Translations under genes and position numbers: made by a program
Shown: positions 1 through 7,458 of the stretch, piece by piece
Layout: the number at the start of each line of letters is the position of its first letter
Numbering within the stretch: position 1 is the first letter of the stretch
The notes under the pieces: generated by a model
What the model was told of the DNA's origin: nothing
Databases searched by the model: none
The model's input: only the letters and a program-made list of their open reading frames with translations
NCBI GenBank assembly: GCA_009936695.1
Contig: JAACEA010000029.1
Coordinates: forward strand, 1 to 9,794
Source: Planctomycetia bacterium
GTDB taxonomy: Bacteria; Planctomycetota; Phycisphaerae; Phycisphaerales; SM1A02
Direction of reading: 5' to 3'
DNA length: 9,794 nucleotides

Positions 1-1
1 C

Positions 2-748
2 AGCAAGAACTACTCGAATCGCGGGCTTCCACTCCTCGATCTGATCGAGGAGGGGAACATCGGCCTCATTCGTGCGGTCGAAGGCTTCGATCCGGCGCAG
101 GGCGCGAGGTTCAGCACCTACGCCTCGTGGTGGATCAAGCAGTCGATCAAGCGGATGCTGGTCAATGCGACCCAGCCGATCCACATCCCGGCCTACATGG
201 TCGACCTGATCGGCAAGTGGCGGCAGACCGCGGCCCGACTCGAGGAAGAGCTCGGCCGACAGCCGAGCAACGCCGAGATGGGTGCCGCGCTTCAGATTCC
301 GGATCGAAAGATCGAAGCGATCCGCCGAGCGATGAAGGCGGTCTCGACCGGCAACCAGGCACCCACGGGAATCAACGGCGAAGCCGCCGACTTCGCGGAG
401 ATGTGCCCGGATTCCCGGAACGCCGAACCCGAGGCGGAGAGCGAGCATCGCGAGGAGTTCGCGATGGTCCTGAAGCTGCTCGAGTCGATCGACGAACGGG
501 ATGCCCGGGTCATCCGGCTTCGCTTCGGCCTGGAAGGTCAGCCGCCGCTCACGCTCAAGGAGATCGGTCGCGAGGTCGGACTCACCCGGGAACGCGTACG
601 CCAGATCGAGATGGAAGCCCTCCGACGTCTCCAGTCGCAGCTGATGGACGACCGGCCGGGCCGATTCCTCCGCACGATCGCGGACACGATCGGGGTCGAT
701 GACCAGCACCAGCCCCACCGCCGCTCGCGGACGGGGGTCAACAACTGA
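2..748 (+). CDS. RNA polymerase sigma factor, sigma-70 family group 1/2 (5' end cut by window)
   Basis: Directs RNA polymerase to promoters. The reading frame is open from base 2, and the visible 248 residues begin inside region 2. Seen: the core-binding stretch [20 protein letters not shown] (visible residues 11-30), the -10 recognition and melting segment [20 protein letters not shown] (34-53), a region 3 helix pair (about 58-112), and region 4 (about 150-212) with the helix-turn-helix [20 protein letters not shown] (183-202). Primary or group 2 type factors share the TYAxWWI and TRERxRQIE signatures; RpoH and extracytoplasmic-function (ECF) types do not. The residue matching E. coli RpoD T440, which helps read the -10 element, is Lys50 here. 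Residues matching F427, Y430 and W433 are kept (F37, Y40, W43). A basic tail follows region 4. Without the N-terminus I cannot tell RpoD from an RpoS-like alternative. The stop codon lies about 60 bases before a strong hairpin. Confidence 0.93.
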   Translation, partial: SKNYSNRGLPLLDLIEEGNIGLIRAVEGFDPAQGARFSTYASWWIKQSIKRMLVNATQPIHIPAYMVDLIGKWRQTAARLEEELGRQPSNAEMGAALQIPDRKIEAIRRAMKAVSTGNQAPTGINGEAADFAEMCPDSRNAEPEAESEHREEFAMVLKLLESIDERDARVIRLRFGLEGQPPLTLKEIGREVGLTRERVRQIEMEALRRLQSQLMDDRPGRFLRTIADTIGVDDQHQPHRRSRTGVNN

Positions 749-808
749 GTCCAGCCGAGGCCTGCGGGCCCATGATCAGCGCACTGCACACCCACCCGAA
801 TTCATGAC

Positions 809-838
809 CGCGGGCCCGATCGAAGGATCGGGCCCGCG
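809..838. terminator. Hairpin between convergent genes, probable bidirectional terminator
   Basis: A perfect 13-bp GC-rich inverted repeat (809-821 pairing with 826-838) closes a GAAG loop. It lies between the end of the plus-strand sigma factor gene and the end of the minus-strand gcvT. Only a poor T-run (tcgtgttt) follows on the plus strand and none on the minus strand. It is therefore either a weak intrinsic terminator or a 3'-end stabilising hairpin for both transcripts. Confidence 0.7.
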
Positions 839-885
839 TCGTGTTTCGTCGCATGCCGTCGCATGCCGATCCCGGTGGTGCAGGA

Positions 886-2019
886 TCAGGAGGGTCGCTT
901 GTAGAAGGGCAGATCCACGATCTTCGCATCGGTACCGCCTCCGAGATCGATCCGGACGGTTTCCCCGGACTTCGCCATCTCGGGCGGAACGTAGGCCATC
1001 GCGATCGGGTGGCCCAGCGTCGGACTCGGGCAGCCGCTGGTGACGATGCCCACGGGCCGATCACCATCGAGGACGGCCATCCCCTGCCGTGGACTTCGTC
1101 GACCTTCGAGGGCGAGGCCCACGAGCTTCCGGGTCGGTCCCGCCTCGGCGATCTTCTGGAGCGCGTCCTGCCCGATGAACCGTCCCTCCTGGGCATCGGA
1201 CTCGCCCTTGTCGAGCTTCACCGCGAAACCGAGCCCTGCGGACAGCGGATCCGTCTGCTCGTCGAGTTCGTGTCCGTACAACGGCATGCCGGCCTCCATC
1301 CGAAGGCTGTCACGAGCCCCGAGTCCGATCGGCCGCACCGCGGCGTCTTCGGACCCCACGTCCTTGAGCAGCATGCCCAACGCCTGTTTCGCGAACTTGG
1401 CGCCCAGGATGACCTCCACGCCGTCCTCACCCGTGTATCCGGTTCGACTCACGATGATCTTCATCACGAGGACGTTCTTCACGGTGAAGCGATATCGCTT
1501 CAGCGTGGGAACCTCGGTCGAGACCGCACCGAGGAGTTCCATCACCTTCGGGCCCTGGATCGCGCACATGCAGGTCGATTCGGTCTGATCCACCATCTTG
1601 AACGCGTGATCCTCCTCCGCCTTCACACGCTCGAAATGGGCGACGATCTTCGCCCGATTCGCGCCGTTGCACACGACCATGTAGTCGTCGTCGGCGAAGC
1701 AGTAGACGAGCACGTCGTCGAGGCATCCGCCCGTCTCGTTGCAGATCAACCCGTACCGGCACTGCCCCGCCGCCATGCCTCGAACCAGTCGGGTGCAGAC
1801 GCGGTCGAGAAAACGACGCGCGTGCCGCCCGGAGATGCGGAGTCGACCCATGTGGGAGACGTCGAAGAGCCCGCCGCTGGTACGCGTCCAGACGTGTTCG
1901 TCTCCGATCGAGCCGTAGTGGAGCGGAAGCTCCCAACCGGCGTAGTCGACCATCTTCGCCCCATGCTGGAGGTGGAAGTCGTGGAGCGGGGAACGCGTCG
2001 CGGTGGTGTTCGAGGCCAT
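886..2019 (-). CDS. gcvT: Aminomethyltransferase, glycine cleavage system T-protein
   Basis: Cytoplasmic T-protein. It moves the methylene group from aminomethylated GcvH lipoyl to tetrahydrofolate and releases ammonia. The 377-residue product is close to the usual family length. Seen: the N-terminal signature GAKMVDYAGWELPLHY (20-35), LFDVSHMGR (51-59), GGCLDDVLVY (97-106) containing the catalytic Asp pair, YTGEDGVEV (195-203) in the folate-binding part, ARDSLRMEAGMPLYGHEL (235-252), and the C-terminal PFYKR. The ATG at 2019 is chosen because homologues start shortly before the LHDFH segment. An in-frame GTG at 2055 would add 12 residues, and neither start has a good Shine-Dalgarno. No gcvH or gcvP lies beside it, and its 5' neighbour is divergent, so it appears monocistronic. 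I found no glycine riboswitch core upstream. Confidence 0.95.
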   Translation of the reverse strand: MASNTTATRSPLHDFHLQHGAKMVDYAGWELPLHYGSIGDEHVWTRTSGGLFDVSHMGRLRISGRHARRFLDRVCTRLVRGMAAGQCRYGLICNETGGCLDDVLVYCFADDDYMVVCNGANRAKIVAHFERVKAEEDHAFKMVDQTESTCMCAIQGPKVMELLGAVSTEVPTLKRYRFTVKNVLVMKIIVSRTGYTGEDGVEVILGAKFAKQALGMLLKDVGSEDAAVRPIGLGARDSLRMEAGMPLYGHELDEQTDPLSAGLGFAVKLDKGESDAQEGRFIGQDALQKIAEAGPTRKLVGLALEGRRSPRQGMAVLDGDRPVGIVTSGCPSPTLGHPIAMAYVPPEMAKSGETVRIDLGGGTDAKIVDLPFYKRPS

Positions 2020-2205
2020 CTCCGCACGGTAGCGGTGGGACTCGTCCCCCGCCACCCGCCGATGTTCGCGGGACGGCGTCGGTTTCTGCGGATCGTGCGG
2101 GTCGTGCCGGCGGAGAATCGGCCGATCGCCGAATCACCGCTTGCATCGGTGCTTCCCAATTCGAGTCTCCCTTCGTCGCATCCCGTGATGCGCGTCCAGG
2201 AACCC

Positions 2206-2214
2206 GAGGAGGAA
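2206..2214 (+). promoter_or_regulatory. Strong Shine-Dalgarno for the 36-residue microprotein
   Basis: The run gaggaggaa ends five bases before the ATG at 2220. It is the best anti-16S match in the window, far better than those of bamA, lpxD or lpxC-fabZ. It is the main reason for accepting such a short reading frame as a real gene. Confidence 0.75.
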
Positions 2215-2219
2215 GCAAG

Positions 2220-2330
2220 ATGCCCGCCAAGCCCACCACCCGAACCAATCAGAGCGTCGAACGCGACGTCTTCTTCCGACTGGCGATGGCCGCCACCGGC
2301 ATCGGACTCCTACTCTCGATCCTGATCTGA
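2220..2330 (+). CDS. Small single-pass membrane protein (36 residues), unknown function
   Basis: I do not recognise this protein. The frame runs from ATG 2220 to TGA 2328-2330 and encodes 36 residues. The N-terminal half is polar and basic (MPAKPTTRTNQSVERD). The second half, roughly residues 18-36, is one hydrophobic segment (FFRLAMAATGIGLLLSILI) that reaches the C-terminus, as in a tail-anchored or N-in/C-out microprotein. Support comes from the context: an almost ideal ribosome binding site just upstream, an own-transcript-style hairpin about 60 bases downstream, and a position between two divergent or independent units (gcvT on the minus strand, bamA on the plus strand). Whether it works with the outer-membrane cluster or stands alone cannot be told. 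Too few residues are available to assign a family. Confidence 0.7.
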   Translation: MPAKPTTRTNQSVERDVFFRLAMAATGIGLLLSILI

Positions 2331-2391
2331 GCCACCACTCGAACCACCGCGTGTCCGTGATCGCCCGAGGGCGGACGGGCCGGTGATCGAT

Positions 2392-2431
2392 CGCCCCGCC
2401 GAACCGCCGCCTGTGGCGGCTCGACGGGGCG
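2392..2431 (+). terminator. Hairpin terminator after the microprotein gene
   Basis: A 7-bp outer stem (2392-2398 with 2425-2431) continues through two A-C mismatches into 3-bp and 5-bp inner stems with a 6-base loop. It is followed by ttctcat, a short pyrimidine-rich tail. It ends 33 bases before the bamA start, so bamA would need its own promoter or readthrough. Confidence 0.6.
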
Positions 2432-2464
2432 TTCTCATGGCCGCCGGGGTATTCTGCAAGGTTC

Positions 2465-4984
2465 ATGCAGACGGGCCCCTCGACATTCCATCCAGGCACG
2501 CCCCCGCGCTCACGGCCGTCCATCCGTTCGTGTCGGCCGGCCGACGCCGTCGTCCACGCCCCGGTCGAGGGCCTGACCCGGTTTCTTTCCCTGATCCTGC
2601 TCCTGCTCACGCTCGTCGGGGCCGACCCGACCGCCCTCGCCCAGGACATCGACGATGAGACGTTCGCCGATCGCCCGATCGCGGAGGTGGAATTCAAGGG
2701 CCTGGAGCGAGTCGAGATGCGGCTCGTGCAGAACAACATCCGGACCGCGTCTGGCCAGCCGTTCGATGCCGACTCGCTCAAGGACGACGTCGCGACCCTC
2801 TATCGACTCGGCCAGTTCCAGACCGTGACCGCGGATGCGGTGCTGCTTCCCGACGGAAGCGTCAAGGTCGTCTATCGGGTGACCGAGCAGGCGATCATCC
2901 GCGACGTCCAGACGGTGGGGAACACCCTCGTCTCCGACCAGGAACTCCGAGCCCAGATCCCCCTCTACGCCGGTGGCCCGCGCGATGACTTCCTCGTGGA
3001 GCAGTCGCTGATTCGCATCAAGGATCTCTACCGGACGAAAGGGCACTATCTCGCGGAGGTCTCGGTCGACGACTCGAGACTCACCGAGGACGGGATCCTG
3101 ATCTTCATCATCGTCGAAGGCCCCCGGGTCCGGATCAAGGAGATCGAGTTCGTCGGCAACCGCAACTATCCCGCGAACATCCTCGGGTCGCGGATCCAGA
3201 CCAAGCCGGCCATCCTCTTCTTCCGGAAGGGCGAACTCGATCCGAACCGCCTGATCGACGACGTCGCGACGCTGGACCGCTTCTACAAGGATCGCGGCTG
3301 GATCGACGTCCGCATCGACAGCCGCGTGATGCTCGGTCCCGACTCGAAGGAAGCCAAGGTCGTCTTCGTGATCGACGAGGGGCGGCAGTACCGGCTCCGC
3401 GAGATCGAGATCGCGGCGAGCGGCGGCGTCGACTCCCCGCTCGACGTCTTCTCCAACGAACAGCTGCTCGCCCTCGCGAGATTGCGTCCGGGCGATCCGT
3501 ACGAACGTCCCAAGGTCGATGCGACGATCGACGACATCCGGGACGCGTACCTCCAGATGGGATTCGTGGACGCACGCGTCACGGCCAGGAGCCTCCGCGT
3601 GGGCGAACAGGCCGAGGTGGACATGATCATCCAGATCGTCGAGGGTCGCGCCTCGACGGCCGGCCTGATCATGATCCAGGGCAACTTCCTCACCAAGGAC
3701 AAGGTCATCCGCCGCCTCGTCAAGGTCCGACCGGGACGGCCCCTCGACGGGACCCTCACCGAAGAAGCCCGGATCGCCATCGAACGAACGCAGTTGTTCA
3801 ACGAGGCCCGGATCTCGATCCAGCAGCCCACCCCCGACGCCCCCCGGGTGCGCGACATCATCATCGAGGTCAAGGAGCGGAACACCGGCTCCTTCAACTT
3901 CGGCGCCGGACTGGGATCCGACAGCGGAATCTTCGGAGAATTCAGTTTCCGGCAGACCAACTTCGACATCGCCGACTGGCCGCTCACCGCCGAGGAACTG
4001 ATCAGCGGGCGGGCGTTCCGCGGCGCCGGCCAGTCGTTCGACATCACCGTCGCCCCCGGCACCGAGGTCAGCCAGTTCTCGATCTCCCTCACCGAACCGC
4101 ACATCTTCGAATCGAACGTCTCCGCCCAGTTCTCCGGCTCGTACCGCAATCGCATCTTCAGCGAGTACTCCGAGAACCGGTTCGTGGTCGCGGGCAACCT
4201 CGGCCAGCGTCTGGGCGACGTCTGGGTGGGCAACCTCGCGGCCTCGATCCAGCAGGTGGAACTGACCGACTTCGATCCGACGACGCCGCTCGCCGTCTAC
4301 GACGACCGGGGCCCCGATCGCTTCGTGACGCTCGGAGGCACGCTCCGCAGAACCACCGTCGACGATCCCTTCCGTCCGGGCAAGGGATCCGCCCTCCAGC
4401 TCGGCGTCACCAAGGCGATTCCGTTGAGCATCGATCGACAGGCGACCCCTGGTTTCTCCGAGCCGGAGACCGTCGATTACTGGGCGGTGAATGCGGAACT
4501 CGCGAGCTTCCTCACCCTGTACGAGGACTTCCTGGGTCGCAAGCACGTGCTGAGCCTGCAGACCGACGTGTCGTGGATCTTCCAGGGCAATGCCCCCACG
4601 TTCCAGCGGTACTACCTCGGCGGCCAGACCTTCCGCGGCTTCGAGTTTCGGACCATCAGCCCCAAGTCCGACCGGACCATCGGCGAGCCGAATGGCTCGG
4701 GCGACTTCGAGCCGATCGGCGGCAACTGGCTCTTCTTCGCCGGCGCCCAGTACGAGGTGCCGATCGTCGGAGAGAGCTTCGCCGGTGTGGTGTTCGTCGA
4801 CTCCGGCACGGTCAGCGATACGCCGGGATTCGAGGACTACCGGGTCTCCGTCGGCCTGGGGGTCCGGCTCTACCTGCCGATCCTCGGACCCGCCCCGCTG
4901 GCCTTCGACTTCGGATTCCCGCTGGTCAAGCAGCCGGACGACGAGCGTCAGGTGTTCAGTTTCAGCGCCGCCCTTCCCTTCTGA
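2465..4984 (+). CDS. bamA: Outer membrane protein assembly factor BamA (Omp85 family)
   Basis: Core beta-barrel insertase that folds proteins into the outer membrane. The 839-residue length is near the family norm of about 800. Seen in order: an unusually long basic N-region (1-38); a hydrophobic signal core (about 39-52) with probable cleavage in TALA-QD after residue 59; five periplasmic POTRA-like repeats at about 71-143, 144-222, 223-308, 309-395 and 396-472, several with the GN or EG turns typical of POTRA units; then a barrel from about 474 to the end. The barrel carries GGQTFRGFEFR (719-729), including the conserved RGF motif of the inward loop. The protein ends in SAALPF, a C-terminal Phe as expected of a beta-signal strand. 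I see no other in-frame ATG or GTG before the signal core, so ATG 2465 stands despite a weak aagg only three bases upstream. It heads the skp-lpxD-lpxC cluster, as in many Gram-negatives. Confidence 0.96.
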   Translation: MQTGPSTFHPGTPPRSRPSIRSCRPADAVVHAPVEGLTRFLSLILLLLTLVGADPTALAQDIDDETFADRPIAEVEFKGLERVEMRLVQNNIRTASGQPFDADSLKDDVATLYRLGQFQTVTADAVLLPDGSVKVVYRVTEQAIIRDVQTVGNTLVSDQELRAQIPLYAGGPRDDFLVEQSLIRIKDLYRTKGHYLAEVSVDDSRLTEDGILIFIIVEGPRVRIKEIEFVGNRNYPANILGSRIQTKPAILFFRKGELDPNRLIDDVATLDRFYKDRGWIDVRIDSRVMLGPDSKEAKVVFVIDEGRQYRLREIEIAASGGVDSPLDVFSNEQLLALARLRPGDPYERPKVDATIDDIRDAYLQMGFVDARVTARSLRVGEQAEVDMIIQIVEGRASTAGLIMIQGNFLTKDKVIRRLVKVRPGRPLDGTLTEEARIAIERTQLFNEARISIQQPTPDAPRVRDIIIEVKERNTGSFNFGAGLGSDSGIFGEFSFRQTNFDIADWPLTAEELISGRAFRGAGQSFDITVAPGTEVSQFSISLTEPHIFESNVSAQFSGSYRNRIFSEYSENRFVVAGNLGQRLGDVWVGNLAASIQQVELTDFDPTTPLAVYDDRGPDRFVTLGGTLRRTTVDDPFRPGKGSALQLGVTKAIPLSIDRQATPGFSEPETVDYWAVNAELASFLTLYEDFLGRKHVLSLQTDVSWIFQGNAPTFQRYYLGGQTFRGFEFRTISPKSDRTIGEPNGSGDFEPIGGNWLFFAGAQYEVPIVGESFAGVVFVDSGTVSDTPGFEDYRVSVGLGVRLYLPILGPAPLAFDFGFPLVKQPDDERQVFSFSAALPF

Positions 4985-5031
4985 ATCGCCTCCACGCACC
5001 GCCCTCCCACCCCCGGATCGGCGCGGATACG

Positions 5032-5037
5032 TACAAT
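5032..5037 (+). promoter_or_regulatory. Possible -10 element (TACAAT) upstream of the first skp/ompH gene
   Basis: TACAAT lies in the 98-base gap after bamA. It is the most AT-rich hexamer of the gap and would place a transcript start near 5044, about 40 bases before the ATG at 5083. No convincing -35 box is visible at 16-18 bases, so this is only a candidate internal promoter. Confidence 0.3.
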
Positions 5038-5082
5038 CCTCGTCGATCGTTCGTCCATTCCTCTCCCTCGGAGTTCCGTCGC

Positions 5083-5736
5083 ATGCCCGTGGACCGACTC
5101 ACGTCAACGAATCGTCTCGCTCGCCTCTTCGGCCCCACCGCCCTCGTGGCGAGTCTGGTCGTCATGCTCCACACGATGTCCGTGAACGCCTCCCGCCCGG
5201 TGGTGGTGAAGGCGGATCCGACGCCGGTCGCGGTGGTCAACGTCGCCCGGGTGCTCGAGCAGATCGACGAGAAGTCCGAGTGGGAGATCAAGATCGAGGC
5301 GCTCAAGGGCTCGATCCAGCAGGAGGGCATCGGTCGCCAGAAGGCGATGGAGCGGCGGCTCGAAGAGAGCGAGTCCGCGTCGTCGCCGGAGGAGCGACAG
5401 GCCATCCGGGACGAGGTCGCCTTGATGCAGCTTCGCCTCGAGCAGTGGGCGAACATGAAGGCGATCGAAGTCGATCGGGAACAGTCCCTGATGTGGCGAA
5501 GCATCTATCGGAATCTCCGACGCGAAGCCGAACGCGTCGCGGAGGCCGAGGGCTTCTCCCTCGTGCTCGTCGACGACTCCGCGGGCGAGATTCGAACGCA
5601 GTCCGGCACGCAGGTCCCCCTCCAGACGCAGGTCCTGCAGCAGATCACGAACCGCCGGATCCTCTTCGCCGCCAACACCTCGGACATCTCGGACCAGGTC
5701 ATCGTCCGCATGAACAACGCCATCGTCGCCCCCTGA
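5083..5736 (+). CDS. OmpH/Skp-like periplasmic chaperone, copy 1
   Basis: Probable periplasmic chaperone that holds unfolded outer-membrane proteins for BamA. It has 217 residues, somewhat longer than E. coli Skp (about 160). Seen: a signal peptide with hydrophobic core FGPTALVASLVVML (16-29) and likely cleavage at VNA-SR after residue 36; a first strand PVAVVNVARVLEQ (48-60), matching the usual OmpH opening; a long charged coiled-coil region (about 64-156) rich in Glu, Arg and Gln; a returning strand FSLVLVDD (158-165); and a C-terminal part with NRRILFAANTSDISDQV (190-206), the vLya...DITd pattern of the family. The frame is open upstream into bamA, but ATG 5083 is preferred because it yields the signal peptide and has ggag nine bases upstream. 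It lies 98 bases after bamA and 25 before a paralogue. Confidence 0.85.
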   Translation: MPVDRLTSTNRLARLFGPTALVASLVVMLHTMSVNASRPVVVKADPTPVAVVNVARVLEQIDEKSEWEIKIEALKGSIQQEGIGRQKAMERRLEESESASSPEERQAIRDEVALMQLRLEQWANMKAIEVDREQSLMWRSIYRNLRREAERVAEAEGFSLVLVDDSAGEIRTQSGTQVPLQTQVLQQITNRRILFAANTSDISDQVIVRMNNAIVAP

Positions 5737-5761
5737 CCGACCGCAACCGGACCATCGAACC

Positions 5762-6370
5762 ATGAACGCATCACGCCTCAGAATCCTCGTCGCCGGCACC
5801 GCCGCGATCGCCCTGCTCGCCGGAGCGGCCCGGGTCATGTTCGCCGTGCCGACCAGCCCGCCGATCGTGGCCACGGTCGACCTCGAGCGCCTCTTCAACA
5901 ATCTCGACGTCCAGAAGACCGAGGGCGAGCGGGTCGACGCCGTCGCGGTCAGGTACGACACGGAGCTCGATCAGCTCCGCGGTCGAATCGAGAATCTCCA
6001 GGCGGAGCTCGAGAACTTCGAGCAGGGTGGAGAGGCCTGGCTCAAGACCAGCCGGGACGCGGAATCGGCGATCAGCGAATATCAGGCGATCGAGCAGTTC
6101 GCCCGTCTCAAGGTCGAGGCGGAACGGGCGAAGTCGATGCGCACCGTCTACGAGCGGATCCGCTCCGAGGTCGAGGCCTTCGCGAAGGCCCAGACGCCGC
6201 CCATCGACATGGTCATCATCGACGACACGGTTCCGCAGCTCGAACCGTCCACCGCCGAAGCGATGCAGAAGCAGATCTCCGCCCGTCGGATGATCTATTC
6301 GTCCGAGGCGTTCGACATCACCGACCTCCTCCTCGCCCGCATGAACGCGGCGTCCGGAAACGGCGGGTGA
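5762..6370 (+). CDS. OmpH/Skp-like periplasmic chaperone, copy 2
   Basis: Second member of the tandem pair, 202 residues. Seen: a short basic start (MNASRLR), a hydrophobic signal core (8-23) with cleavage likely near residue 28 (VMFA-VP), a first strand PPIVATVDLERLFNNL (33-48), a long predicted coiled coil (about 50-142), a strand IDMVIIDD (148-155), and a C-terminal KQISARRMIYSSEAFDITD (170-188). The C-terminal pattern Q-I-x-x-R-R...D-I-[ST]-D...R-M-N-x-A is shared with copy 1, which argues for descent by duplication, while the coiled coils differ strongly. An uncleaved signal anchor is possible. There is no good Shine-Dalgarno. The stop codon overlaps the GTG start of lpxD in the sequence gtga, so the two are probably translationally coupled. 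A role as Skp-type chaperone is inferred from family and neighbours. Confidence 0.82.
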   Translation: MNASRLRILVAGTAAIALLAGAARVMFAVPTSPPIVATVDLERLFNNLDVQKTEGERVDAVAVRYDTELDQLRGRIENLQAELENFEQGGEAWLKTSRDAESAISEYQAIEQFARLKVEAERAKSMRTVYERIRSEVEAFAKAQTPPIDMVIIDDTVPQLEPSTAEAMQKQISARRMIYSSEAFDITDLLLARMNAASGNGG

Positions 6371-7434
6371 ACGACCTCGGCCCGGCTCTCCATTCGTCTC
6401 GAACCGCCGCGGAGATCGCGGCACTCGTCGCTGGAAGCGTCGAAGGCGCCGAGGACACCGTGGTTCGAGGAATCGACACCGTCGAGCACGCGACGAAGGG
6501 CGACCTGACCTTCATCGGCGACGCCCGCCACGCGCGACACTGGTCGACCTCGGAAGCCTCGGTCGCGATGGTCACCCGTGACCTCGAGCTCGGCGAATGG
6601 GACGCGGCCGACCGGGCGGTGATCCGGGTCGAAGACGCGGACCAGGCCATGATCCAGGTGCTCGAACTCATCGAGGCGGCGGTCGCGGAGCTCGCCGACC
6701 ATCCCCCGGCCGGCGTCCATCCCGACGCCCGGGTGGACCCCACGGCATCGATCGCCGAAGACGCGACGATCGGGCCCTTCGCAGTGGTCGGTCCCCGATG
6801 CCGAATCGGCTCCGACGCGTGCATCGAGTCCGGCACCCGGATCTACGCCGACGCGGTCGTCGGCGAAGGCGTCAGGCTTCACGCCAACGTGACGATCCGG
6901 GAACGCTGCGTGGTGGGAGCCCGCTCCATCCTGCACGCCGGCGTCGTGATCGGCAGCGACGGCTTCGGCTACCGACCGGCCCCGGACGGCCGCGGGCTCC
7001 GGAAGATCCCCCATGTCGGCCACGTCGAGATCGGCGAGGACGTCGAGATCGGTGCGAATGCGTGCGTCGACCGCGGGAAGTTCGGCCCCACGGTCATCGG
7101 CGCCGGCACCAAGATCGACAATCTCTGCCAGATCGGGCACAACGTCAGGATCGGTCGGTGCGTCGTGATCAGCGGTTTGACCGGAATTGCCGGGAGCACG
7201 ACGATCGGGGACGGTACCCTGATCGGCGGCGGCACCGGCCTGAGCGATCACATCCGGATCGGTGCCGGCTGCCAGATCGCCGGGCGATCCGCCGTGATGA
7301 ACGACATCCCCGATGGTGAGACCTGGGCGGGCATGCCCGCCAAGGAAGCCCGGATCGCCATGAAGGAGCAGGCGGTCATCCGTAGACTGCCTGACTGGTC
7401 GAAACGACTCAAGGAACTCCTCGACGATCGCTGA
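6367..7434 (+). CDS. lpxD: UDP-3-O-(3-hydroxyacyl)glucosamine N-acyltransferase
   Basis: Third step of lipid A synthesis: transfers a 3-hydroxyacyl chain from acyl carrier protein to the 2-amino group of UDP-3-O-acyl-glucosamine in the cytoplasm. It has 355 residues, near the usual 340. Seen: an N-terminal uridine-binding domain (about 11-110) with the family pattern GIDTVEHATKGDLTFI (35-50), then a left-handed beta-helix of hexapeptide repeats from about 117 to 310. Family hallmarks are IGSDGFGY (195-202), KIPHVGHVEIGEDVEIGANA (213-232), and QIGHNVRIG (255-263) with the expected catalytic His258. A C-terminal helix (about 326-352) matches the family's acyl-carrier-protein-contacting end. The start is GTG, overlapping the previous stop by four bases, with ggcgg just ahead. 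No other start gives the full N-terminal domain. Confidence 0.96.
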   Translation: MNDLGPALHSSRTAAEIAALVAGSVEGAEDTVVRGIDTVEHATKGDLTFIGDARHARHWSTSEASVAMVTRDLELGEWDAADRAVIRVEDADQAMIQVLELIEAAVAELADHPPAGVHPDARVDPTASIAEDATIGPFAVVGPRCRIGSDACIESGTRIYADAVVGEGVRLHANVTIRERCVVGARSILHAGVVIGSDGFGYRPAPDGRGLRKIPHVGHVEIGEDVEIGANACVDRGKFGPTVIGAGTKIDNLCQIGHNVRIGRCVVISGLTGIAGSTTIGDGTLIGGGTGLSDHIRIGAGCQIAGRSAVMNDIPDGETWAGMPAKEARIAMKEQAVIRRLPDWSKRLKELLDDR

Positions 7435-7458
7435 CCCCCACCCGCCCCCACCACCGTC

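Noticed and set aside
849..868. Tandem 10-base direct repeat tcgcatgccg x2 near the gcvT 3' end.
   Set aside because: Only two copies and no link to a mobile element or array; likely chance or slippage.
2020..2219. Possible glycine riboswitch on the minus strand upstream of gcvT.
   Set aside because: The conserved core segments of the glycine aptamer are not found. Only weak dyads are present, such as atcggccgat at 2117-2126 and cggcg/cgccg at 2108-2112 and 2127-2131.
841..2325. Long plus-strand open frame opposite gcvT (494 codons).
   Set aside because: It is antisense to a clear GcvT, has no family motifs, is His/Arg/Val-rich as expected for a shadow frame of a high-GC gene, and overruns the microprotein in another frame.
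2510..4999. Minus-strand open frame of 829 codons opposite bamA.
   Set aside because: Its composition (runs of Asp, Glu, Arg, Leu, Val) mirrors the complement of bamA codons. BamA has full domain support, and the minus frame shows no domain.
4573..5082. Upstream extension of the first Skp-like gene into bamA.
   Set aside because: The extension is Arg/Pro-rich, overlaps bamA by over 400 bases and would bury the signal peptide. ATG 5083 has a ribosome site and gives a normal signal sequence.
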